Shown: positions 4,660 to 11,457, numbered from the stretch's first letter. The stretch is DNA of 16,064 bases from an uncultured Oscillospiraceae bacterium (GCA_910579485.1 CAJTVO010000081.1:1-16064), one strand, 5' to 3'. The notes: generated by a model from the letters alone, not told the origin. Program-made: numbers and translations.

Positions 4660-7125
4660 ATGAGCGAAAAATCAGATTTTAGCATTAAGAACGGTGTTTT
4701 TCTGACGAAGTACAAAGGCCCCAACGGCGATGTTGCCATCCCGGCGGGCGTCACGGAAATCGGCGAGAGGGCCTTCAAAGGCTGCACGGGCCTGACCAGC
4801 GTGACCATCCCGGAGGGCGTCACCATAAGAGGGAGTGCCTTCAAGTGTTGTCATAAGCTGGCTGACGCACAGGGGATGGTAGCGGTCCGTGGAATATTGT
4901 TTGACTATACCGGTCCCAGTGGGGATGTGACCATCCCGGAGGGCGTCACGGAAATCGGGGAGGAGGCCTTCTCTGGCTGCAAGAAACTGACCAGCGTGAC
5001 CATCCCGGAGGGCGTTACGGCAATCGGCGAGAGGGCCTTCTATGGCTGCACGGGCCTGACCAGCATAGCCCTTCCCCGCAGCATCCGCAAGATCGTGGTC
5101 TGTTACGGGGACGAGGAACTCTATAAAACCATGCCGGAAGGGCTGTTCCAGACGGCGGACAAGCTGAACGCGGACTTTGTAACGCTGATCAACAAGGCAT
5201 GGCAGAAACAGATGACCCCCAAGGACTGGGCGGGGCTGTATCTCTTCCAGACGGCCAAGGGTTTTCAGGAGCTGTGCAAAAGCCACATGAAGAAGGTCCC
5301 TGCGGACGAGTGCCTGTCCGCCATGCTGGAGCTGCTGGCGGACTGCAAGAAGGGCAGCGCCTATGTCCAGGCGGCCAATTTTGTTGTGGAGCGACTGAAA
5401 GAGGTTTCGCCCGAACACGTCCAGACGCTGCATGAGATGGCGGCGGCAAAAAAGGGCTTCCAGAAGGCGGCGGACATCCTCAAGCCGCTGGTTTCCGCCA
5501 AAAAGAAAAAAGCCGTCAAACCCGACGGCCCCTTTGCGTTCCTGGAGGACACCTTCCAGGAGGAACAGCTCCTGAAGCACTACAAAGAGCAAAAGGGCGT
5601 TCCGGAGCGGCTGGACAAGGTCCTGCTGGCGGACGGTTCCGGCAAAAAAGCTCCGAAGCTGGCGGTATTGGCCGCAGTGATGCCCTACGCCGATCTGTAC
5701 AGCAAGCCCACCCCCGCCAACGGATATACGAAAACAGAGGCGCAATTCCTTTCGGAGTCCGACAAGGCTGCGGCCCTGCTGGACCATGAGAGTCTCATGG
5801 GACTGCTGTGGACGAACGTCAAGGCCTTGGACAGCTTTTCCTGGCTGCTGCCCTACTGCCGCTTCGCCAACGGAACAGAAATCCAGTCCCTGCTGTCGGA
5901 GCGCAAGAACTGGGGGAATTGGTACAGATACAATAAGCGGGGCCGGGACGCCCAGGGCTTTCTGGACGAATGCGCCCTGATGCTCAGCGACACCCGGGAG
6001 GCCATGCTGTATCTGGACAAGGTCAAAACCTGGAACGGTACGGCTTTGGATGAGTACGCCAAGCTCCGGGGCACCGACGCGGAGACCCTCCGGGACACGG
6101 TGCTGGCGGAGTTCGGCCTGGACGAGAAGGGGGAGAAGGTCTACGACCTGGGAGGCAACACCGTCACCGTCTCCCTGGCCCAGGACCTGACCCTGCGCAT
6201 TTTCGACGGAAACGCCGGGAAGGCGGTCAAGTCCATCCCCAAGAAGGGGGCGGACGAGGCCAAACACGCCGCCGCCAAAACCGATTTCGCGGAAATGAAG
6301 AAGAACGCCAAGAAGGTCGTCAAGGCCCGGGTGGACCGGCTCTTTGACCATTTCCTCTCCGGCGAGTCCAGGGACGGCGAAGCGTGGCAGAAGTCCTATT
6401 TGAATAATCCGCTCCTGCGGCAGGTGGCCAGCCTGCTGGTCTGGAGCCAGGACGGCAAGACCTTTACCCTTCGGGACGGCGCGGCCATCGACAGCGGCGA
6501 GCAGTCCTATTCCATCAGCAGCAAGCCCATTCAGGTTGCCCACCCCATGGAGATGAGACCGGAGGATGTTGCCGCGTGGCAGCGGTATTTCAACAACCAC
6601 GGTATTAAACAGCCCTTCGCCCAGGTCTGGGAGCCGGTCATGCTTCCGGAGACTGTCCAGAAGGACCGCTACAGCGGCATTCAGATTCCCGCCTACCGCC
6701 TCAAGGGTCAGGAGAAACACGGCATTTCTTTCGATTTTCAATATGGTGTCAGCGAACTGTATATCGGCTTCAGCGGGTGCGACCTGGAGTACGACCCTTG
6801 TGGCGAAAACGGCGCGGTGAGCCGCCATATGCTGGACCTGAACGGCCTTTTGACCCTGGGCGAGTTTACCTTCAAGACCTACACCCGCCAGGTAAACCAT
6901 ATTGTCTCCCTGCTGGACCAGTGGACCATCATCGGGCGGATCATGAGGGACGACGCTTCGGTCGTGACCATGCTGAACAGCGCCACCCTGGCCCAGGTGA
7001 TGGAGTATCTGAACCTGGCCATTGAGAACGGCAAGACCAACGTCACCGCGGAGCTGCTCAACTACAAGAACGAGCACTTCCCCGACTTCGACCCCCTGGC
7101 GGAGTTTACCTTGGACGATCTGTAA
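4660..7125 (+). CDS. LRR_5 repeats fused to a DUF4132-like C-terminal domain
   Basis: This 821-residue protein has no signal peptide or membrane segment. Residues 1-145 carry LRR_5 units (GVTEIGxxAFxGC, TSVTIPEGVT) and a GMVAVRGILFDY insert typical of BspA repeats. Residues 146-280 are a helical region. The C-terminal half resembles DUF4132/MolR-type proteins: NNPLLRQVASLLVW near 582-595, AHPMEM near 627-632, then W640 and KQPFAQVWEPV near 650-660. The tail DPLAEFTLDDL parallels the DPTKEFKLKGL end of the short LRR protein. AAAGGAGA (4645-4652) precedes ATG 4660. DUF4132 proteins accompany MoxR and vWA genes in E. coli (yehI/yehL/yehP). The molecular role is unknown; a substrate-recognition or scaffold subunit is possible. 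The LRR part is clear. The DUF4132 call rests on motif memory, not a search. Confidence 0.82.
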   Translation: MSEKSDFSIKNGVFLTKYKGPNGDVAIPAGVTEIGERAFKGCTGLTSVTIPEGVTIRGSAFKCCHKLADAQGMVAVRGILFDYTGPSGDVTIPEGVTEIGEEAFSGCKKLTSVTIPEGVTAIGERAFYGCTGLTSIALPRSIRKIVVCYGDEELYKTMPEGLFQTADKLNADFVTLINKAWQKQMTPKDWAGLYLFQTAKGFQELCKSHMKKVPADECLSAMLELLADCKKGSAYVQAANFVVERLKEVSPEHVQTLHEMAAAKKGFQKAADILKPLVSAKKKKAVKPDGPFAFLEDTFQEEQLLKHYKEQKGVPERLDKVLLADGSGKKAPKLAVLAAVMPYADLYSKPTPANGYTKTEAQFLSESDKAAALLDHESLMGLLWTNVKALDSFSWLLPYCRFANGTEIQSLLSERKNWGNWYRYNKRGRDAQGFLDECALMLSDTREAMLYLDKVKTWNGTALDEYAKLRGTDAETLRDTVLAEFGLDEKGEKVYDLGGNTVTVSLAQDLTLRIFDGNAGKAVKSIPKKGADEAKHAAAKTDFAEMKKNAKKVVKARVDRLFDHFLSGESRDGEAWQKSYLNNPLLRQVASLLVWSQDGKTFTLRDGAAIDSGEQSYSISSKPIQVAHPMEMRPEDVAAWQRYFNNHGIKQPFAQVWEPVMLPETVQKDRYSGIQIPAYRLKGQEKHGISFDFQYGVSELYIGFSGCDLEYDPCGENGAVSRHMLDLNGLLTLGEFTFKTYTRQVNHIVSLLDQWTIIGRIMRDDASVVTMLNSATLAQVMEYLNLAIENGKTNVTAELLNYKNEHFPDFDPLAEFTLDDL

Positions 7126-7160
7126 GGTTTTGTTATCCAAAAAGCAAGGGCGAAATGAGA

Positions 7161-7189
7161 TTCAAAGCATAATAGCAACGAAGTATAAT
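7161..7189 (+). promoter_or_regulatory. Promoter of the candidate small RNA
   Basis: TTCAAA (7161-7166) and a perfect TATAAT (7184-7189) are separated by 17 nt. Transcription would start near 7196, only about 90 nt before a strong terminator, and no start codon with a ribosome binding site lies in between. Confidence 0.5.
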
Positions 7190-7195
7190 GGCGGC

Positions 7196-7285
7196 AATGC
7201 GCCGGTATATACCCGGTGCGTGCTTGTTGGTGGCTGACCGCCCCCAAGCCCCTGTAAGGACCGGCGCATTTGCGCCGGTCCTTTT
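7196..7285 (+). ncRNA. Candidate three-hairpin small RNA, about 90 nt
   Basis: Three hairpins stand in a row. Hairpin 1 has arms GCGCCGG (7199-7205) and CCGGTGC (7213-7219), with one G-U pair. Hairpin 2 is two-tiered: GCTTG (7222-7226) pairs with CAAGC (7245-7249) and GGTGG (7229-7233) pairs with CCGCC (7238-7242), with a symmetric TT/CC internal loop and CTGA loop. Hairpin 3 is the terminator. A promoter lies immediately upstream. There is no coding potential of note. The RNA sits between the LRR-DUF4132 gene and cas6. I do not recognise the family. Hairpin 3 may also serve to terminate the LRR-DUF4132 transcript, so a 3'-UTR-derived element is the main alternative. Confidence 0.5.
7256..7285 (+). 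terminator. Intrinsic terminator
   Basis: AAGGACCGGCGCA (7256-7268) pairs perfectly with TGCGCCGGTCCTT (7271-7283), followed by TT. It would end the candidate small RNA and any read-through from the LRR-DUF4132 gene. Confidence 0.85.
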
Positions 7286-7467
7286 AACCAGCGTCTGTTG
7301 TTACCCGCAGGGAGAGAAAAATCATTATCGCGCCTCCTGTTGGCGGTCACGATTTTTCCAGGCACAGAATATCGGAGATTTTACGAATTGCGAACGAGGA
7401 CCGCCAGAAATTTCGGAATTTCCGGGTGCAGTCCAGGGCAGTCGAGTTGAACACGATATGCGAGTGC
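7286..7467. other. Intergenic stretch with inverted repeats, no gene seen
   Basis: No credible coding frame lies here. GAAAAATC (7316-7323) and GATTTTTC (7351-7358) form an inverted repeat enclosing a CGCC/GGCG hairpin (7331-7334, 7342-7345). A smaller dyad, GAAATT-TCGG-AATTTC, lies at 7407-7422. No CRISPR repeats are present. The role is unknown. Confidence 0.5.
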
Positions 7468-7497
7468 TTGAACTATGTCTTGTGTATATGGTACAAT
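7468..7497 (+). promoter_or_regulatory. cas6 promoter
   Basis: TTGAAC (7468-7473) and TACAAT (7492-7497) are 18 nt apart, with TGG before the -10 (extended -10). The predicted start near 7504 gives a leader of about 48 nt ahead of cas6. Confidence 0.7.
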
Positions 7498-7551
7498 AGA
7501 TACTACCATAACCGCTGTGATCTTCTCAAATTACCATTAAGGATTTGACAT

Positions 7552-8346
7552 ATGCTGATACGTATAAAATATTATTTGCAGCCGGAGAGGCCATTGTCCT
7601 ATCGGAGTGCATCTCTGTTTCAAGGAATGCTAATGCAGCGAATTGACCCGCAATATGGAGAAGTTTTGCATCGGTCTGAGTTAAAGCCTTATAGCCAATA
7701 TTTGGACTGCCAGAAAAATCACACTATATGGGTATTGCAAACGCTCACAGATATTGCAGCGAGTCAGATGATCGATACACCGCTCCTTTCCGAGGGAGAA
7801 AGTATTCGTCTCGAACGCATTGACCTGTCGGCAAAGATTACAGATATAGGCCGTGAAACACTGACACAGGAAGAATTACTGGAGCGAACCTTTTTCGCAG
7901 AATGTCCGAGGACTGTAAAGATCCAATTTATCACGCCTACTGCCTTCAAAGTGCAGGGGCACTATCAAAACTACCCGACACTCCAACATATTTTTGGCAG
8001 TTTGATTCAAAAATACAATGCGGCACACACAACGACAGAGATTGCTGATGAAAACCTGTTGGGGGATTTGCAGCGGTTTACTTCTGTCATTGGGTACGAC
8101 CTGCGAAATACAACTTTTCCCGTAGAAGGTATCACAATTCCATCATTTATTGGAACACTTCTATTAAAGATTTCCGGTCCGCAGCAGATGGTAAATCTGG
8201 TACATCTTCTGCTTTGCTTCGGCACCTATTCCGGCATAGGGATAAAAACCGCTATGGGAATGGGGGCGCTGCGAATAATTGAGAGAAAGGATATGTCATA
8301 TGAACGAAATGCAGTACCAGATCGTGATAGGCGGCCTGCTTCATGA
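7552..8346 (+). CDS. cas6: CRISPR-associated endoribonuclease Cas6
   Basis: This 264-residue RAMP protein would cleave pre-crRNA within its repeats. It carries the C-terminal glycine-rich signature GIGIKTAMGMGAL (about 228-240) diagnostic of Cas6, and an N-terminal candidate catalytic His in VLHRSELKPYS (His40). AAGGA (7539-7543) precedes ATG 7552. The frame looks intact and of normal family length. The last 47 nt overlap the start of the cas10 fragment, as in intact type III-A operons. This gene is visibly more AT-rich than its neighbours, fitting acquired DNA. No array lies in the window, so the enzyme either serves an array elsewhere or is a relic. Confidence 0.9.
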   Translation: MLIRIKYYLQPERPLSYRSASLFQGMLMQRIDPQYGEVLHRSELKPYSQYLDCQKNHTIWVLQTLTDIAASQMIDTPLLSEGESIRLERIDLSAKITDIGRETLTQEELLERTFFAECPRTVKIQFITPTAFKVQGHYQNYPTLQHIFGSLIQKYNAAHTTTEIADENLLGDLQRFTSVIGYDLRNTTFPVEGITIPSFIGTLLLKISGPQQMVNLVHLLLCFGTYSGIGIKTAMGMGALRIIERKDMSYERNAVPDRDRRPAS

Positions 8347-8563
8347 CATTGGTAAAGTAGTTTATCGTTCCGGGGATGGCCGCAGTCACCCGGAGAGCGG
8401 CTGTGAGTTTCTGCAAGATGCTGGCATACATCCCGGCCTCTCAGTGGAGCGCCTATCTGCGGGGAAAACTGGATCAGGTCAGGGCCGCAAAGCAATTCCA
8501 GGGACTGGGCAGTTTCACGATGCGTACAATGGCTGCGTCCCGCGCGCCGGAGAAGCTGGATAG
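8300..8563 (+). pseudogene. cas10: cas10/csm1 N-terminal remnant (HD domain start)
   Basis: AGAAAGGA (8284-8291) and ATG 8300 open a frame whose first about 43 residues match the start of Cas10: IGGLLHDIGKVVYRSG (HD motif at His15-Asp16), then SHPESGCEFLQDAGI. In intact Cas10 this continues into a long HD plus palm polymerase/cyclase protein of roughly 750-850 residues. Here homology stops near base 8425-8435, and the frame runs on in unrelated sequence to a stop at 8561-8563. The palm domain and GGDD motif are missing. Type III interference through this gene is therefore impossible. The upstream cas6 overlap is preserved, so the deletion happened inside cas10. Confidence 0.8.
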
Positions 8564-9273
8564 CGGCGATATGCTGCCCTACCAGGCGGTATCTGCTGCT
8601 CAAACGCTCCGGTTTCGTTGTCTTGCCGGACTATACGCCGGAATTGCGGCGGAAACGGGGTTTTTACAAGCCGGAGGTCAAGGGGGAACTGGGCCTGCTG
8701 GGCCAGAGGCGCATTGAGCTGGCGGAATATCTGCTCTGGCTGCAAATGAAGCAGCGGCGGGGCGACTTGGCGGACTTCCTGCGGGGACTGACGCCGGGGC
8801 TGTTCGAGCTGCTCAGGCTGGCCGCAGAGGAGAAGGCGGGGTATCCGCTGTCCTCCTATTGTGACAGCAGAGGGCGCTTTTGCCGCAGCTGGCTGACAAA
8901 GGATGCGCAGGGACAGGAAATGCTGGCATTGTTGGAGCTGCCGGGGCGGAGCCTGGATGGGACATTCCTGATATCCGGCCATTACGCCGCGATCCTTGAG
9001 AAAAAGTGCTCCGCGTATACCTGGGCAGCGCCGCTTCTCCAGCTGCGGGAAATTGAGGAAAAAGTGCGTAACACGGCAGCTCACACCATTACTCGTGTGG
9101 ATGAAAGATGGCTGAAAGACAGGGGCGTTGTTTCCAGTCAGGAGATCGTAAAATTGTTAAAAACCGCCGTCCAGGCGTTGAACCAGGACAGCGGTGGAAA
9201 TGTATCGGCAAGATTGACGGTGGACTGGGGCGCTTATGATGTGATGAACCGGAAGATCGAGGCCGCGTTATAA
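8431..9273 (+). pseudogene. csm6: csm6 C-terminal remnant with HEPN RNase motif, frame-disrupted
   Basis: The main open part (8623-9273, from a TTG codon, 216 residues) resembles the C-terminal half of Csm6, the cyclic-oligoadenylate-activated RNase of type III-A systems. It has GQRRIELAEYLLWLQMKQ, then LADFLRGLTPGLFELL, and the HEPN active-site pattern R-X4-H in VRNTAAHTI (Arg149, His154 of this frame). Csm6-like sequence seems to extend upstream in a different frame (about 8431-8590, including SFTMRTMAASRAPEKLD), which implies a one-base-type frameshift near 8585-8600. The CARF ligand-sensing domain is absent. No ribosome binding site precedes the TTG. An active orphan HEPN fragment cannot be excluded, but a decaying gene is more likely. 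Confidence 0.7.
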
Positions 9274-9284
9274 CAAGATAAGAA

Positions 9285-9323
9285 GACAGGGATCAGCTTA
9301 CTTATTATAAGCTGATCCCTGTC
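9285..9323. terminator. Strong bidirectional terminator
   Basis: GACAGGGATCAGCTTA (9285-9300) pairs perfectly with 9308-9323 across a 7-nt loop. CTGTTTGTTTG follows on the plus strand and TTCTTATCTTGTT on the minus strand. It separates the csm6 remnant from the convergent beta-helix gene and would stop both transcripts. Confidence 0.88.
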
Positions 9324-9352
9324 CTGTTTGTTTGCAGAATATCCAGCGGAGC

Positions 9353-10621
9353 CTATTCAAATATCGCCTCATCCAGCTCCAGCTGGTGTTCGCAGCGGTT
9401 GTCAATATCCGTGCCATTGTTCAGGAACCGGCTGCCGGGGAACTTCAGGGATACATCGTTGGGGACCTGGGCCAGGAGTACGGCGGTGCCGTTGTTCTGG
9501 AAGAGATTGTTCACATAACGGTTGTCGGAGGGGCTGCCGTACTCAGCATCGAAGCAGAACCCCGCCGCGTTGTCCTCAAAGACGCACTCGTCGGCGTTGA
9601 GCCAGGCGCTGGTGTGGGCCAGCACGCCGGTCTCCCACCCGGCGATCCGGCAGTCCGTCAGGTGGACCCGGGCGGCGGCGGAGAGGCCTGTGCCCTCGCC
9701 GGGGCCGAGGAGATCGAATCCCTCCCACAAAAAGACCCGGCCGCGCTCCGACTCTACATGGATGGGAGCGGTAAAGGTGGTACGGTTCCCCGCTTCGTCT
9801 GTGCTGCCTATAAAATTGATCGCCCATCCGGATACGAACAGTTCCTCCGTGTAGGTCACCGGCGGGAGGTGGATGTATACCTCGTCCTCCGGCCCAACCA
9901 TTTCATCGAGCCGCGCCAGAAGGACTTCCAGGTCGCTGACGGTGTTCAGAGGGGTGTCGTCGGAGGTGAAGTGGTGGGTCATGATGCCCTCCATGGCCTG
10001 CGTCTGGTGGAGCCGGATGACGTCGCCGTTCTTCATTTGAATGGAGACGGTCAGCTCAGCCGAATGGATGCCTGTACTGGTGACCATGGGGTTCATATAG
10101 AGAATAGCGGCGCTGTTTGGGACATAGTCCGTGTCGCGGACCGCCTCGGAGCAGGTGATCTGGATCTCCGAGTCTGCTTTGGAGACCTCGCCTCTGATGC
10201 TCTCTACCAGTTCCAGGAAGGTATCGGCGGCAAAGCTCTCCGTGCCCGCCAGATTGATGTACAGCAGGACGGGGTAGCGGCGGATCTCGTACAGCGGGGC
10301 GCTGCTTTCCCTCACTCGGTCCGCGGGGGTGAAGGGGGTGTTGGCCCAGGCGATGCACAGCTGGTAATCCACTCCCCGGTAACGGTAGATCGCTTCGGTA
10401 CTGTCGTTATCGTAGACCCTGGGCCGGTCGTGCAGCCAGATCCCCGCGATCAGGACCAGGGCCAGCATCGCCAGCAGGACCCCGGCGCTCTGGAGCGCCC
10501 TCCCAGGTATATACCTGGGAGGATGGGGCTGTTTCCGTTGGTTGACGCTTTTGGCGCAGCAGGGGCAGAAAGATGCTTCCTCATGCAGGGAAGCGCCGCA
10601 GTGCGGACAGCTTTTGATCAA
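9353..10621 (-). CDS. Zinc-ribbon, single-TM, beta-helix (pectin-lyase-like) protein
   Basis: This 422-residue protein starts with a zinc ribbon (Cys5, Cys8, Cys19, Cys22 in CPHCG and CPCC). One transmembrane helix follows at about 44-63, then a middle domain, then a region (about 230-422) with repeated short strands and Asn/Gly turns (for example DNAAGFCFD and NNLFQNNGTAVLL) typical of right-handed parallel beta-helix folds. The ribbon would face the cytoplasm and the helix domain the outside. The start is TTG at 10621, preceded by AGGAGGGAG. It lies 15 nt after the kinase stop codon and is clearly in its operon, so it may be the kinase's output or sensor partner (inference). The fold is inferred by pattern; the ligand is unknown. 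Confidence 0.75.
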   Translation of the reverse strand: MIKSCPHCGASLHEEASFCPCCAKSVNQRKQPHPPRYIPGRALQSAGVLLAMLALVLIAGIWLHDRPRVYDNDSTEAIYRYRGVDYQLCIAWANTPFTPADRVRESSAPLYEIRRYPVLLYINLAGTESFAADTFLELVESIRGEVSKADSEIQITCSEAVRDTDYVPNSAAILYMNPMVTSTGIHSAELTVSIQMKNGDVIRLHQTQAMEGIMTHHFTSDDTPLNTVSDLEVLLARLDEMVGPEDEVYIHLPPVTYTEELFVSGWAINFIGSTDEAGNRTTFTAPIHVESERGRVFLWEGFDLLGPGEGTGLSAAARVHLTDCRIAGWETGVLAHTSAWLNADECVFEDNAAGFCFDAEYGSPSDNRYVNNLFQNNGTAVLLAQVPNDVSLKFPGSRFLNNGTDIDNRCEHQLELDEAIFE

Positions 10622-10636
10622 GACTTCTCCCTCCTG

Positions 10637-11311
10637 TCAAAGTGCGTCCATGAGATGGACCACATCCTTGTATCGCTTCTCCGGATTCACCTGCGTACAG
10701 CGCCCGATGACCCGGCCCATCCGGCCCTCCGCCAGCATCTGGGAGGGGTGCTGGCCGGTGAGCATCACATTCATCAGCACTCCCAGGGAGTAGATGTCCG
10801 TCCGGGTGTCGGACTGGCCCAGGCCGTACTGCTCCGGGGCGGCGAAGCCGGTGGTGCCCAGGATCTGGGTGTCAGCCTCGGCCTCCGGCTTGTAGAGGCG
10901 GGCGGCGTCAAAATCGATCAGTACCGCTTCGCTTCCCTGCAGGATGATGTTGTCCGGCTTGATGTCCCGGTGGACGGCGGCCAGGCCGTGGAGCACCCAC
11001 AGCGCGCGGCACAGCTGGATGACGATCTTCCGGGTCTCATTGGGAGAAAAAAGGGAGCCTTCCAGCAGGAAGCCAAGGGTATCGCCCGCAATACATTCCT
11101 CCAGGACCAGATTGTCCTCCCCCTGGCTGACGGCCTCAAAAATGACCGGCAGATTCCGGCAGGAATAGTTCAGCAGCTTCCGGTATACTTCGCCGTTTCC
11201 GCTGAACTGGCGGAGGATGAACCGCTGTCCGGCGGTCCGGTGGCGGATCAGCCGCACGCTGCCCCGGGGGCTCTCCTTCAAAGTTCGGACGGTCTCAAAT
11301 TCTTCCTTCAC
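10637..11311 (-). CDS. Small Ser/Thr protein kinase-like protein
   Basis: With the GTG start at 11311 this is a 224-residue protein kinase domain without a membrane segment. The catalytic loop is HRDIKPDN (114-121), the metal-binding loop is DFD rather than DFG (133-135), and GTTGFAAPE (152-160) and TDIYSLGV (171-178) match the activation and F-helix motifs. The beta-3 strand reads FILRQF, with Arg where the ATP-binding Lys is expected, and the Gly-rich loop is reduced. An alternative ATT start at 11335 has a far better site (AGGGAGG at 11344-11350, 8-nt spacing) and would add eight residues. Between them only GGAG three bases before GTG could serve. The gene is divergent from the XRE regulator and followed at once by the zinc-ribbon membrane protein. 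Confidence 0.85.
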   Translation of the reverse strand: MKEEFETVRTLKESPRGSVRLIRHRTAGQRFILRQFSGNGEVYRKLLNYSCRNLPVIFEAVSQGEDNLVLEECIAGDTLGFLLEGSLFSPNETRKIVIQLCRALWVLHGLAAVHRDIKPDNIILQGSEAVLIDFDAARLYKPEAEADTQILGTTGFAAPEQYGLGQSDTRTDIYSLGVLMNVMLTGQHPSQMLAEGRMGRVIGRCTQVNPEKRYKDVVHLMDAL

Positions 11312-11369
11312 TCGCTCCGACAGCCACGTATAAATAGAAGCCGCCTCCCTTCAAAAATTTTTCCTCAAT

Positions 11370-11387
11370 ACTATGCAGCCAGCATAT
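11370..11387. promoter_or_regulatory. Second copy of the operator-like dyad
   Basis: ACTATGCAGCCAGCATAT is identical to 4552-4569, with dyad TATGC-N5-GCATA at 11372-11386. Its distance to the plus-strand -10 (24 nt from dyad end to -10 start) is exactly that of the first copy. It lies between the kinase and XRE genes, suggesting autoregulation by the XRE protein. Confidence 0.65.
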
Positions 11388-11415
11388 TGTTTCCGCGTGA
11401 GAAATTATGTAAAAT
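11387..11415 (+). promoter_or_regulatory. Promoter of the XRE regulator gene
   Basis: TTGTTT (11387-11392) and TAAAAT (11410-11415) are separated by 17 nt, and the -35 abuts the dyad directly. The leader to ATG 11458 would be about 36-40 nt. No equally good promoter is seen for the kinase on the other strand. Confidence 0.55.
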
Positions 11416-11457
11416 AAGTATATAGCATTTCGGGCGAAAAGTAAAGGGGCGCGGACA

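Noticed and set aside
4672..7140. 822-residue open frame on the minus strand
   Set aside because: It is the mirror of the LRR-DUF4132 gene caused by GC-rich codon use. It has no ribosome binding site or recognisable domain.
7126..7551. Possible CRISPR array next to cas6
   Set aside because: I looked for regularly spaced 28-37 bp repeats and found none; only unrelated inverted repeats and the small RNA candidate are present.
9332..11425. 697-residue open frame on the plus strand
   Set aside because: It is the antisense shadow of the kinase and beta-helix genes, which have clear motifs and ribosome binding sites. Its translation is low-complexity and family-less.
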